The position numbers and the translations under genes were made by a program. From Sipunculus nudus (taxonomy: Eukaryota; Annelida; Sipuncula; Golfingiida; Sipunculidae), in assembly GCA_026874595.1 (NCBI GenBank), contig CM049307.1, positions 78,594,643-78,658,642 on the forward strand: a DNA stretch of 64,000 nt, given 5' to 3'. A model generated the notes under the pieces. The model was not told where the DNA came from. It searched no databases and saw only the letters and a program-made list of their open reading frames with translations. Shown in pieces: positions 43,752 through 57,800 of this stretch (the stretch's first letter is position 1; each line of letters begins with the position of its first letter).

Positions 43752-46700
43752 AGCAATATGACCGTCGAATCAAATATTCAAGGAAACAACAAATAGACAG
43801 ACTTACAAACATAGAACTGGCAAAATGCATACCATAATCTGGATTCGAACCGTACCGGTCAAACGAGATTATGCGATATTTTATGATAATACACAGTTAA
43901 AGGTCTGAAAATTGAAAATATGGAGCTTTATCCTTCCATCTCTGTCAATATATGCAAGAGAAGTTTAATTTTCTAAATTATGTTGCGTTTTGCTCAGCTT
44001 TTGGCAACATATCACAAATCTCTCCACATATTGCACTATATATTATGCTTCTATCTTTATTCGACGTTACTTCTGCAAAATGATACAGGAGGTTTCCACC
44101 ATTATGTCAACTACTACTCTGAAAGCTGAATGAAGAAATACACCAAAACATCATCAGACCTTAAAATACTTTCTTGGTACAAAACATTTTTAAAAAATTC
44201 ACGAAGAAATATGTTTTAGAAAAGAAACATATAACCTTTAGCCAGCTGCTTTGAACAGCCCATAAGGGAAAACTTAATATTTTTAAATTTAAATTGTTGT
44301 GATTGATGAACACAAAGTTACACTTATCTAATCAGATACTAACTGATTCTCTTTAGGTGGTGGTGGTGTTGTCTCACAACCCTTGCCAGCAGGTGAAATA
44401 AAAAAAATGTATAGAGAGAGGTTATATCTGTTTCAAACTATTATGTAAATGCATTATATGACTCTATAGCTGAAGATCTAATAATCTGCAGAAGTTTTAA
44501 TAATTGAAAGTTATCACCGTTTTACACATTTACACACTCTAAATTGCAAAAGTCACACATTAAAATATAACTTTCTACCATCTTTTTAAATTTTGCAATT
44601 TTAAAAATATCCCATATTGTTTCAGTTCTAAAGATTCTTCATATATATATTTTAAAGTGGGAATAACAACATGTCACCCTTCTAATAATTTACTTTGATT
44701 TATGAATTTATGTTTACCTCATATGTTACTATATCCTTTTTAATAAATCATTTGGGTGCACCTTGATAAGTATAAGTTTAATTCGTTACAAGCATATGTA
44801 AACTATACTTGTATATAGTTTATATAGCTTCATTTGGCTTTAATCCTTTTTCAAATTTAGCACAAAGTAGAAGATTATACAATAACAGATTAATCGTTAC
44901 AGCTTATTTTATTTACAAAATCATGTTTTCACATTTTAGAGCCAGCTGATACCTCTGATCTGATGCCTACCACCACATCCATGCCAACTGTACCCTCTGT
45001 AACCAATCAACCTCCAGAAACCACGCCTACTGGTAATGTAGTTGAACTATTTGCACTAGTTCATTAAATTGATGATTACGAAAGTAACAGCCATACAGGC
45101 AGACATACTTGCAGAACTGCGCATATAGCTCGGCCACACCAATAAACATACAGACACAAAAAAACTGGGGGACTGAGCAATATAATTGTCGTGTGTCAGA
45201 CAAACATAAGAACTAAGCAATATGACCGTCGAATCAAATATTCAGGGAAACAACAAATATAACGACATACAAACAGAGAACTGGCAAAATGCAAACCATA
45301 CCCTGGATTCGCACCATGCCGGTCAAATGAGAATATGCGATATTTTATGACAATACACAGTAAAATAAAATCGAAAATATGTAGCTTTATCTTTCCATCT
45401 CTGTCAATATATGCAAGAAAAGTTTAGTTTTCTGCATTATGTAGCATTGGCTCAGCTTTCGGCGACACAATCACAAATTTCGCCACATATTGCAGTATGT
45501 ATTATGCTTCTCTCTTTATTCGACGTAACTTCTGCAAAATGATACAGGAGGTTTCCACCATTGTGTCAACTACTACTCTGAAAGCTGAATGAAGAAATAC
45601 ACCAAAACATCATCAAACCATTAAATAATTTATTGGTACAAAACATTTAAAACACATTTTTACGTAGAAAAATCTTTTAGAAGCGAAACGTATAACCTTT
45701 AGCCGGCTGCTTAACAGACAATAAGTGAAAACTTAATGTTCTTAACTGTTGTGATTGATGAACACACAGTTACACTTATCTAATCAGATACTAACTGATT
45801 CTCTTTAGGTGGTGGTGTTGTCTCACAACCCTTGCCCACAGGCGAAATTAAAAAAATAAATATATAGATAGAGGTTATATCTGTTTCAAACTATTATGTA
45901 GATGCATTATATGATTTTATAGCTTAAGATCTAATATTGTGCAACAGATGTAATAACTGAAAATTATCACAGTTTTATATATACACACTCTAAATTTCAA
46001 AATTGTCACTTTAAAATATAACTTTCTACCATCTCTTTAAATTCCCGCAATTTTAAAAAATATCCCACTTGTTTAAATACTAAAGATTCTTTATATATAT
46101 ATATATTCTGAAGCAGGAGTAAGAACATGTCACCCTTCCAATAATTTACTTTGATTAATATATTTATGTTTACCACATATCTTACTTTATCCTTTTTAAT
46201 AAATCCTCTGGGTACACCTAAAACAATTAGTATAAATTTACTTTGTAACCAGCATGTGTAACCTTTACTTGTATATAGTTTATATAGCTTAATTTGGCTT
46301 TAATCCCATTTCAATTTTAGCACAAAGTAGAAAATGATACTAAACAGATTTATACATAACAGCTCATATTATTTAAAAAATTCTGTTTTCATATTTCAGA
46401 GCCAGCTTATACCACTAATCTGATGCCTGCCACCACACCCATGCCAGCTGTACCCTCTGTTACCAGTCAACCCACAGAAGTCACGCTTACTGGTACTATG
46501 TATTGAAATATTTGCACTAGGTCATGAATTGGATGACATATCTTAATATATCAAGTTTTAGTACCCAAATAGGTAACAGGGAACTGCCTTAAATGTGTTG
46601 TTATCGTGCGATAATAATAAAATAGTACGCAGAGGAAAATTCGGGCAATCTTTCAGCTCAAATAACGTATTAAGTAGAACTGAAAGTACATAATTCAAAA

Positions 46701-49700
46701 ACTCCTAATCTACAGATATATTGTAACATGTAGCTTATGGACTCCTTGTCATAAAACGTACATACCCAGGAAATTTCGCTTTGTTTGCGACAAACGATAT
46801 ATCATCCGAGTGGATTATAATTGGTCTTGATGGTTTAACTCCAGCTTCGTCTCTCTTTCTAATCTACATGATTCATCTGGTCCATGCCGTGGTGTTTTGG
46901 TCTGTTCATTCGTCCTCTACTTTATCTTCAGAACCAGATGTCAAGTCTATTAAAAACTCGATTATACTGAAGTATATAACTTTTCGTGCCTTATGCAGGG
47001 TAATATCGGTTTTTCTATCTATTTAAACTACGGGAAAAAGTTAGTCAATCTCTAATAAAGTTATACATCAAGTTTATACAATATATAAAGTAAGTTTATT
47101 AAGTGGTTGGAAAAGGGGTTTAAACGTGTCAAAATAGCGAATCCTATAACCCCAATCCTTCAATGTTATATTTAACCTTTAATCTATTTTGTATATTTTA
47201 GTAAACCCCCTAGAAATCCTTATGATCTTGAAACCCTTTTGAAATAATTGCAGAAACATTCTGATGGAATAACATTTTTTAAACAAGCTACATTGACAGA
47301 AGAAACCTACCTTGGACGAAGAAAAATTCTCCGTCTCTGATCCGATATAACTAGGTGCAGGCTTTTTGGAATCATTTCAGAAAAAAATATCTTCTGCTGA
47401 AAATCAACGATATGGTTATAATTTCTACCCTGTACCTCCGTCTTAAACCACCGTAAAATAGGCAGCGCATGTAGGAAGGTCCCATCTTTAAATATTCCAT
47501 GTTTTCAACTCGCCATAAATTCTACAAATGTTACTTTACCATCATACTTATTCACATAAAGTCATTTCTTATTTGGTAAACTGTCTGCTAAGTTTTGTAA
47601 ATATTCGCTGAAATGAAAGTAAAAGGATTCCGCTGTCAAATGTAACAACGCATGTGAAGACCCTACTGAAGCCAGCTACTTATGCTGCACATCTCACATT
47701 GTGTTGCTAAAGCTAGTCTATTACAACATCAAACATTTACTTAACATTCCGAGGACTTAAATAGAATTATCGGATCTATTTAATGTAAAGTTCAACAAAA
47801 CTAAACCCTCAAAACAGCTTTGAGAGTTGGTAGGTTCCCTGAAACAGAATTAAAATCACGCACAATCACACCGACTGTTAAGCATTACATGATGGAATAA
47901 TCCGTGAACAATAGGATAAAACATGTAAACTCAATACAAAACTTAACAATTTATCACACGCATGAAGTAGCTGAAACTGAATTCGTTTCACCTCAAGATG
48001 TAGTCCTACCAGATACTAGTCTTGAGTGGAAGGAATCCTAAGGGAAAAAAATAATCGATGATACGTACAAGGTGAAGATACACACATGATACACTATACT
48101 ATGTATCTTTTTTTCAAATTCCATAAGTATCTCTTTATTTGCACGAAATCTGCTTCGGTTAAATTTGTGTTATCACCAAAATAAAACTGAATCAAGAACT
48201 AATATTTTTTTTAAATGTGTCTCGATTCAATCAATCCTGACAATAGGATAGTGTCTGTGGCCATAAATGTTTCAAGTACGTTAACCATAATACGTAATTG
48301 CAAATTTTCTCTTCGTGAATAATTAATAAATACAAATGGAAAACCTGTTGTTAACAATAAAACACACATACTAATACATTGATATTATTACATACCCCTT
48401 GCAGTTTGTACATGTACAAATCGAGTGTACCATGCCTGAAATAATTATGCTTCTGTTAACAATTTAAGCTATCCACTCTACTAAAGCCTCATATAGGAGA
48501 GCGATAAGTATTTTTGCTAGATGGAAAATTACACCTGCATTCCCGAAAATTATATGCATACGAAAATTGTATTTGATTTGATACATTAAATAAGAATATT
48601 TAATTTTAACGTTTAAAAATGCCATGGCTTCATGCTATATATAAAATATCTACGAAATTAAGTGACAACATGTCTTTTGAAATATTTGTTTTGTTGTACA
48701 AAAATTAAACAACCATAAAGCTGATGACAATTCATCCGTTTTTCGACACCGACCATCCGGCAACGATAATGCGATAAACGGGAAAGAACTGGTTTTCTTA
48801 AATTTACATATCCGTACAGCACGGCAATGACAATGCGGTACGACTTTCCTGCTATTTTTCGTATCGGTCTATGAATGACATTTTGCCGTTGCCACAATTA
48901 ATCGTACCACACTAATAAAACGTCACCATTACGTTGCGCAGGCATCCTTTGTCATTTTGGTACCCCTAAAAAGCAAATTATTGGGTAAGAGAGTAAATAA
49001 AGTAAGGTAGAGACGTTTTGTCTAGACACACGATATTATTATCTTAATCACTCTTAATTTTCATAAAGGGTATGCATAAATTCCAATATGTCCCTTTCTG
49101 TCTCCATCTTTGATGAAAAAAATTGGACCAAGTATAACTCGTTACTTTTTCAACTTGTAAGTCAAAAGTAATATTTAGAAGGATAACTGATATCGTCGCC
49201 TTCGAGGTCCATTGTGGTGAACAAACCATGTACGATTTTTGCCCCCGATTATAGTTTTGCCGGATTAATGTGTACACAAAAGAAGCATTGTTCCTTTCGT
49301 CGCCGTTGCTGTTGACGTTCCCGGATAACGCATGATTGCGTACATAGCTTAAAACTTTTTACAATTTGCCCCTAAATTCGAAATGTTTGAAAATAGACAT
49401 ATACATAAATCATATTTTTTTAGATATATCATATCTTCTATAAAGTCTTCAATTATTATTAATGATAATAGCATTAATTAAATAAAAATTTAATAAAAGT
49501 AAATGTACCTTGCTAGAATTTACTTAAATAGTCAATTAAATTATATCAGAAGTAAAGAAAATCAGGAATATATTCTTATCATGCATTATAATTCTGAATA
49601 AATTCCTGCAATCCTCCAGTTTAGAATTTGACCATCAAATGGAAGTAATATCCTTTGATCAGATATTATTAATAAATAAATCCTGAAATCCTGCAACATA

Positions 49701-52700
49701 TTGACAAACACATATTTGAGTCATAAACTATAAGCCTAACATTTGATGTAATTTAGTCGACTCGTTTAGAATGCATTTATTAAAGGCACCTATTTCAAAT
49801 GTTTTGCTTTAAAATTCGTCGGTTGTGTAATAGCACTGTTTTATCTTTGTTACTTAAAAAAATCCACAAAAATCTTGTCATAGTAACATTAAACACTCAC
49901 ATATTGCATCATATATAATCATATATTAATATCATAAGCCACTTGTTTATTGACGGCTTCACCGCCGCAAAAACTAATGTTTTTGTTTTTATTTTACGGT
50001 GTGGTGATCCCACACAGTAGACGATCGATGAACCCCGCACCTTGCGCTTGCTCAACTTATAAATGTATTGAAAAGTGACAACTAGAAAACTGACAGGTCA
50101 GTAAGGGCCCCGCAAAAGATGCAGTCAATATAAATTGAAGTACTGTGAATTTGGTGTATTTTGGTAGCATGGGCTGATAGAGAGATATTTGAAAATTAAA
50201 GAACCTGTAAAGAACAGCGGACATGTATAAACTGGAAGAAAAGATATGGTAAAGTGAAATGTTCAAAGCTATCAAAATAATGATATAAAAGAACTGCATG
50301 CATTTTTAGTTTTTGTAATTCTGTATTACCTGTACCAGTTATTCTTGGTGTAAGTCTTGACTGGGCTGTGTCAAATATTTTTTAGTATGTGTATGTTGAA
50401 TTGGCCTTATTATATGTGAGGCTTGAGTCTGTACATGAACCTTGTAGTATTAGAGAGAGTCAGCTGCTGGTTTGTAGTGATAAAATGGTCATTCTCTTGA
50501 ACTGAGATTCAGCTGTTCTTGGGCTTGGGTCTACAGTTGCGCTGTGTTGTGTAGAATGGCTACATATGACTATCAATGTAAATTTGTTGATGGTCACCAT
50601 AATAGGTCCAAATTCCTTGAGATGTTGGAAGGGGAGATAGATTTGTCCAAACATGGTCTAAATGAGAGCCACTGTGGTGCGTTTGGCCAGTGCATCCTTT
50701 TCTGGGGAATCTTCAAATTGTCTGTACAAAATATGCTGTGAAAATGTAATGCCGCTGTACACAAGTGACTCGAAAAAGATTCATCCATTTCTGGCCTGCT
50801 GAAGGAGACACCAGCAACTGAACACCAAATTGTGTATTACTTATTTTTTTTCCTTCTGACCCAAATATCAATAAGCTTCTCCCTTAGGCCATGTGTGATA
50901 CATCTTATGTTTGAATCCTATCCATCATATGCTAGGAGAGTTATAATGCAGAAGCGAATTTGATTGTTCATCAAATACTTTGTGAGTTATTGCATTAACA
51001 TCATTTGAGAATTATCGCCTCTGTAAAGGTCATCCATCTTCGAACTTGACCTATCCCCTTCATAACAAACATTACTGGTGTAAGTTCAGTGAGTGTTAGT
51101 CAAATTGTTTGCGAGCGATTTGGTTAACATCATGTTAGCATTATCACCTCTGTGACCTTGAAAATCCATCAAGGTCACGCATCTTCAAACATGCTGTAGC
51201 CCATCAAAAGGTCCATCACTGCCATGATTCTGGGGACCTTATATGAAATACTTTTTACGAGTTATTGTGTTAACAATGTGTGTCCTTTTGCATGCATATT
51301 TGCTAAGAGAGTCCAACCTTACAAGGTTTTCAATAATGGTTTTTACCGCATAACTTACACAAAAATGGCTGACTATGACCATATATCATGCCTCGTTGCT
51401 GTTGACACGAGGACCTGTCCTACTGTTAAGGTGGAACAAACAATTATGGTTACAATTATGATTTCTGCCCTGCTGAAAGAGGGTCCTAAAATTTAACACC
51501 AAACTGTGAAAAACTGTTTTGACCTTTGACCTCCGGACCCCAAAATCGATAGGGATCTTCCATAATTGATTGTTAATATATATTTCAGGTTTGAACTCAA
51601 TCCGTCAATCCTAACTGGAGTTATCATCCGGAAAAGAATCCGGACGGCCGGACAGACGGACAGACGGACGGCTAGACAGACAGACAGATGGACAGGTCGA
51701 TTACTATAGGGCACCCGCTTTTCAAGCGGGGCCGTAAAAGGCATAAGAATAAGGCTTTACATAATTTGTCCAAAACACCCAGGTAGCAAATGGCAAATGC
51801 ATCCTAGGAAAAAGAGTCATTCACATATATATCAAACAGAATATTTATATTACGAATCTGAAATGAATAGAAATAGAAATGAAAAATAAAATGAAAACAG
51901 TATTTCATTCCGTTTGAATGTACGATAGGCTGACCTTATGTGGTACCTGTCATAACGCGTCACTGTCTATGCCGATAATTATCATGTTTCGAAGTAATAA
52001 AATTTTATCTGACCAAGCATCGATTATTAAAACAAAATCAAACTGAAAACATTTCAAAATATTAGGCATCGTTAAAAAAAACTGGTCTTGTGTTCATTAG
52101 CTTCAGTATATTATTCGTCAATAAATTGTAAACATTAACGAAGTCCAGTGAATCTCGCCCATTAAGTTCTCAATAACGAAATTTATATACACTTATACTC
52201 AAAAAATCAGTTACGGTAAGGACTGAAGGGGACAGTTAAGAATTACTTAGAATTAGAAGGAAGACAATTATACGTTGGAAATTGTAGATTTCAATTATTG
52301 CAAGTGCACTATAGTCAATAAGCCCTTGTCCCTACCTGGCGGTTTTCGGCTAACTTAAATTTTATAACGTTGGTGACATATTGATTCGCAGCTGACGCTA
52401 CTAAACGCTCACCAGGTGCAATAACATATCATTTACGAGTAAATACATCTTCTCTAGGTCTGCTGTTTCCATAAATATTTTAGTCTTAGTGAGCTGTCAA
52501 CAGCAATCACAGTAAACAAGTATTAACAGATATTTACAGAAGGCCTAGACAAATAGTTAACATTGAATGAAAAGCATTAGTTTTGGGAGAAAGTAAATAT
52601 TGAATCTAAAAAAAATTGCAAGTGTTTTAAATTTAGTCATATTATGTTCTCCTACATGTTTGCATATGACCTTCTATCCTATCTTATCCCCTTGCGGGTT

Positions 52701-53042
52701 CAGATTAGAATGAATATCACCCCTTTTTAATATTAACGCAGCGCACAGACAGTCACCTAGCGGAAAAGCCTGTGCGCTTCGAAAGCTAAAGTGATAACAG
52801 ATAAGTTTGTCTAAAAGACGTCACTCCTACACTTTACCTACTTTTGACTACAGAATAACACGGCTATTTAAAAAATTATTACTTGATTTATATATATAAT
52901 AATAATTTCACTGTGCACAATTAAATATATATGTTCATACATATATATATACAATTATATATAAATATATATCCATTATGGGACGTTGCCAGGATTGAGT
53001 GAGGGATAGAGGCTGAATTATATGGCAGGAGCAATTGAAGCG

Positions 53043-53081
<39 letters not shown>

Positions 53082-54718
53082 GAGTGACGCAGTAGAGCGC
53101 CATTTCCATAAACCACGAGGGACAAGCTTTTCTTGGATATACGATCGTTCCGGTAAACGATTATTTTAAGTATCTCCGAGTTACGGATACTGATGCAAAT
53201 TGAATATGTTAGGCTCTAATAAACCTTTAACTTTATATTGTTACATTTTAATCAATTTATCATTTAGATCACTTTAATAGTATTTTTGTCGAACAGCCCT
53301 GCCCCGGAAGCAATCGGTATCGCTCTTCATCGTCTCACGCGCGGCTGCCATAAAAACTTGATTGACCTACCTTGACCTAAAAAAGCTGCCATCTTTCGAC
53401 TGATAGAATAACTTTTAAGTATGTATTGTATTATTTATTGAAATTCCTGGTGTGAGGACTGGGAGAATAAAGAAGTAAACACGTTTTTAAACACAATTTC
53501 ATTTCAAATAAATGAAACAAAAAGTAAATAATCATTGCTTTACTTTATTTTTAACCTGCTGTGGAATCTAAGAATTGTTTAAGGCTACTTTATCCGCAGC
53601 CCTGTTGCTGATGTTACAACTCATTTCAGGGCGACTATGGGAACGAGGTTCATGCTTCCTTCAAAGCCAGACTGATATAAGCTGAGCTGAGGACTAAGTG
53701 TTTTTACAACTACAAGCTGCGCTTGCATGGGTGACGAGTTTTAGTTTGTTGTAAAATTTTGTTTGCACAGGTTAATAAATCCGACTTCAGCATCTAATAA
53801 AAGCGAGCCAAGGATAACCTGAACATGAGAGGCAGTGTTTTACACAATCACTGCCTGCACTGGGGTGCACTAACTAGTCGGACATATGTATGATCGCTGA
53901 TCTCTCTACATTTGTTTAAAATTTCTTACTATTTTCTAGAATTTTGTCATTGCTCATATTTCTGATTAACGAACAGTTTTTACTGCATATATGTGTGTGT
54001 GTTAACGGGGGCGCTATTGTCTCTCTGACGCGGCACCACCTGTGGCTATTTTAAGTTCGGGCGGGCTTCAAGAGCCAGAATGCTGTATTGCTGACAAAAT
54101 TTTATTCTGTTAAAGATGAACTATAACAATATGAATCAATCACCAAACGGCTGACATGACGAAATCAGGCAAAATGCTAAACATATTACACAATAACAAT
54201 TCAACACGTTAAAAATTTTTATATTTGGAGGAATAAGAATTATTAGTCAATCAATTATGTCAAATTTATGTCAAATGCAAAAATGCAATTACTTAAATAC
54301 GGGCCTTGCTACTTTTTCATACCTGGCTGTTTCCTTGGACATTAGTCCGGTTCCTAGTATGCTTTCATGTCATTAAAAATGGCTGTTACATATCTGCCTG
54401 TCTTGTACCTTAGGTTGAGACTTTATTATTATAATTTTGATAATATATTTTTTATATTTTTATGCGATTTTATGCTTATTGCCAATGTGTGACAAATGAC
54501 ACATGTAAGAGGTTGTGAGCAGTATAGCTTTATGCTTAGGGAACCACCCACATTTTTTATGCTACATAGTACTAAGATCATTTTTATTCTGCCTTTTACT
54601 GGCACCCTTGAGGAAGGTACGTGTTACCAAGCGTAAATAAAACTTTTACATCCAAAGTATTCCCTGAAGTTTCAAATCGTCAGAATGTATCCTAATAAGT
54701 TGGTATTAGCTCACGAGC

Positions 54719-54810
<92 letters not shown>

Positions 54811-57800
54811 TCTAAATACTAGTATGACGACGCTGACTTTAATCCTGCATCCAGATGTTCTTGACTCTGATAGTGAATGCTGCAGTGAGGGTAAATAATT
54901 AAATAATTAACTAAATCTGATGATTCTTGGAATTCATCACTTGAATCAAACGCACTTTAAAATATCAAATGAATACCTTTTTTGTGTAACACTCAAATTT
55001 CATTATAACAATTCCTATTGCATGAGTATTTCATATTTTAAATTTTCTAGAAATGCGTTAAACATTTAAATTTATTTTATCACTGAAATAAGCTTTTCTT
55101 TAAAAAGACGTCTCGATTAAATCATTCCTGTTAACGGATATTGTTACAGGTGCTCGTTTTATTGTGTGACACGGGCCTGGCTCGTGTTGTGACACCCTCG
55201 CCGGGCCGCTTGTTACATTCTCGGTTTATTCCGTACTGGTTGAACTCTTGTTGTAATGCTGGCTTGGGGCGAGCTCACGTGTACACCATGGTGTGTAGAG
55301 GCACGGCGATGTTTTTCTAGATGATTCCTGTAACGCGTGTTTACTGTGTTGTGTAAGATCTTTTAGACTGTCCGAGAAGTGGAAAATTCTCGGCTTGGGG
55401 TGAAGAGTATATAAAGGGGCTGTGTCTTAGAGCCGAGAGACCAGCAAAGAAGATATCTAGTGGACGCAGAAGTGTGTGTCAGTTTTTGGGACCTTATCCA
55501 ACGTGTGCGGCAATTATAGATTTTCTTCAGCCTTTCCCCTGGATTTTATGCATTTGGACTTCAGTTTACTTTCTGGATTGTTCCACGAGCTTTACGTGGG
55601 ACTGTCATTCTCTGAGAGTATACATTTAAAGAACTTATCGTTGTGACGGTGGTGGTATCCAGGTACTGTGCACTTTGTGTATTTTACTGTGTGATTGTAC
55701 TGATTTCTTATTATACCGCTGTTTTACTGTATAATTGTATTGATTAAGTGTATTGTAATGTTAGGAATGGTTTAAGAATAAATTATGGTTATTTGTTAAC
55801 AAAAAACCACTGACTTCTATATTCATTCCCCTAGACATTTCACGCTGCTTAGTGTTACAGAATCTGATTTTTTTTATCTCCATTACAAAATTTGTGTTCA
55901 CCACGCATACGTGATCTGTTTATATTAGGTTCCGTAACAAAATGAATACGGTATAAATGCGTTACCGCTTGTACCGCTCCGGTCCACAGATTTGGGCTGG
56001 ACTGTTCCGTACCGCGTACACAAAATACCGGACCGCTTATCCCTGGAGGGTTCCTTACCGTTCTCTAATTACTTAATTTCTAGGGGTTTATGTAGAACAA
56101 GTAATTTTATGGATTTATTGTCAACCTACAGTTGATCTTATCAGCAAGATGTTATTAAAAAATAATCTTTGGCTGCGTTTAATAATATACATATATATAT
56201 ATATATATACGTGTAAATGTGTATTATTTAACTTTTTGTCTGATTAAAAGGAAAGTTCATTTTTCTTCAACTTATGGTTAAAGTGACCTGCTCAGCTTAA
56301 GAATCCCCTGATGTGATATTGATCTTGATCTGTGTACACCATTGTGTATCAAATTATAATTAGAACAATTTCTATACATAAGGTAAATTAAATAAATGGG
56401 CCTGTGTTTACTCTATATATTTAATTACATGAATTAATATTAGACTGCGTTTTCAATTTTCAAGTAAAACTTAACCACTGTATCACAATTCAGCTTATGT
56501 CAAGCCGCAGCCATCCCCAGCCAGCTAATTCTTTTCGGGTTCAAATTATTTACAAAGATTTTGACTTTGAATTTGTCACTCGAAATCAAATCTAGGCCTT
56601 ATGGATTATACTTTTACATTTATTTCACGTTTTTTTTTGTGTAAGTGATAATCGGTGTTACTGAATATTTGAACAAATATATGCAAGAAAATTATGAATA
56701 TTAACACCAGGATAATAACTACAATTTTGATTGAATTTTAATTATGATATAATAAATGGACCTGACACACCTATAGGACCGGATCTCCAGTCCTCTATTT
56801 ATCTGTCTATTTAATGATCTTTTACAGACGAAAATTGTCCTGATAAATTCGGGTATATATTCATCACCAGGGCAATTGCATCATGTTACAAGTTCGTACT
56901 TGGCAGGAAGAGGACATGGCAGGAGGCACGTGACCACTGCGTGAGTCAGGGTGCTGACCTCGTCGGTATAGAAACCAGTGACGAAATGACCCACCTCGCT
57001 AAGACAGCGAGGAATGATACAGACTGGCTGGGTACACGTAAGTAAAACAACAGTTAACAATACTTATAAGGACATTTCAGAGATCTTGATACTTGATATT
57101 TCTTAACTCTTTCTGTTACTTATGTAGAAATTTCATTGATTGTAGTCAGTAAACAGGATTGTCATGTTAACCTGTGTTCTCCATTCTTCTTGTGTGCACC
57201 CAAGAAAAAAACATACATTTGTAAAATTTTGCAAAATAAACGTACAATATTAAGTATAATATTAATATATATGAATCTTATATATCTATTATGAATATGT
57301 ATTGATAATAAAAACTGAAGTTTGAGAGCACAAAATAGAAAATTTGTTCAGAATGAAAAATCAAATAAGCCCTAACCTCGGGATATGAGAATAATGATGC
57401 TTTGAAGTTTGATTATATTTTATTACTTATATTCACAAAACACCAATAATTAATGCAGCATGAACAGATCAGAGGATTTCTATTCAGATTTAGCAATATT
57501 TGGCAATTGTTTTCTGTGACCTGTTGAACTTCAGGTTACATTTTTTTTTTTTTAATTTGCTCAGGAAACTGTATCTGTTTTACTATTTCTGATTTCCTGG
57601 ATTATTGTACTTTTGTAGTGCTCACATATCTTTAGTGATAATTATTCTTAATATTGAAAATCCGTTTAAGACAAGGGTTTGAGGCCTTCATGAAATCATT
57701 AACCGTTAATGACATCATGTGGGATATGTTTACAGGTGATCTATATAAAGTCCCATCTATAGAAGTTGAAGACTGAAATTTGGAGTGGACCCTGCACCTA

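Larger units (their letters stand above)
43678..45080. repeat. Tandem duplication, copy 1 (linker exons)
   Basis: Matches 45168-46538 end to end, from GGGACTGAGCAATAT to ATTTGCACTAG. Contains exons 44357-44392 and 44940-45032. It has a (TA)n tract at 43725-43751 that copy 2 lacks, so that tract grew after the duplication or was lost from copy 2. Confidence 0.92.
45168..46538. repeat. Tandem duplication, copy 2 (linker exons)
   Basis: Second copy of the 1.4-kb unit, shifted by about 1.46-1.49 kb. Both linker exons are kept in frame, and intron sequence between them is also clearly alignable. Confidence 0.92.
55142..55939 (+). mobile_element. Solo LTR of the Gmr1-like family
   Basis: Starts TGTTACAGGTGCTCG and ends GGTTCCGTAACA. 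Homologous throughout to the LTR at 16402-17168 but in the opposite orientation (GAAAATTCTCGGCTTGGGGT, GGTGGTATCCAGGTACTGT, CTAGACATTTCACGCTGC). No internal region, so a product of LTR-LTR recombination. Flanks GATAT and AAATG do not form a clear target-site duplication. Confidence 0.88.

Noticed and set aside
43838-43880. B-box-like GGTTCGAATCC on the minus strand as a tRNA or SINE
   Set aside because: No A box at a suitable distance, and the duplicate copy at 45300 has a mutated box.
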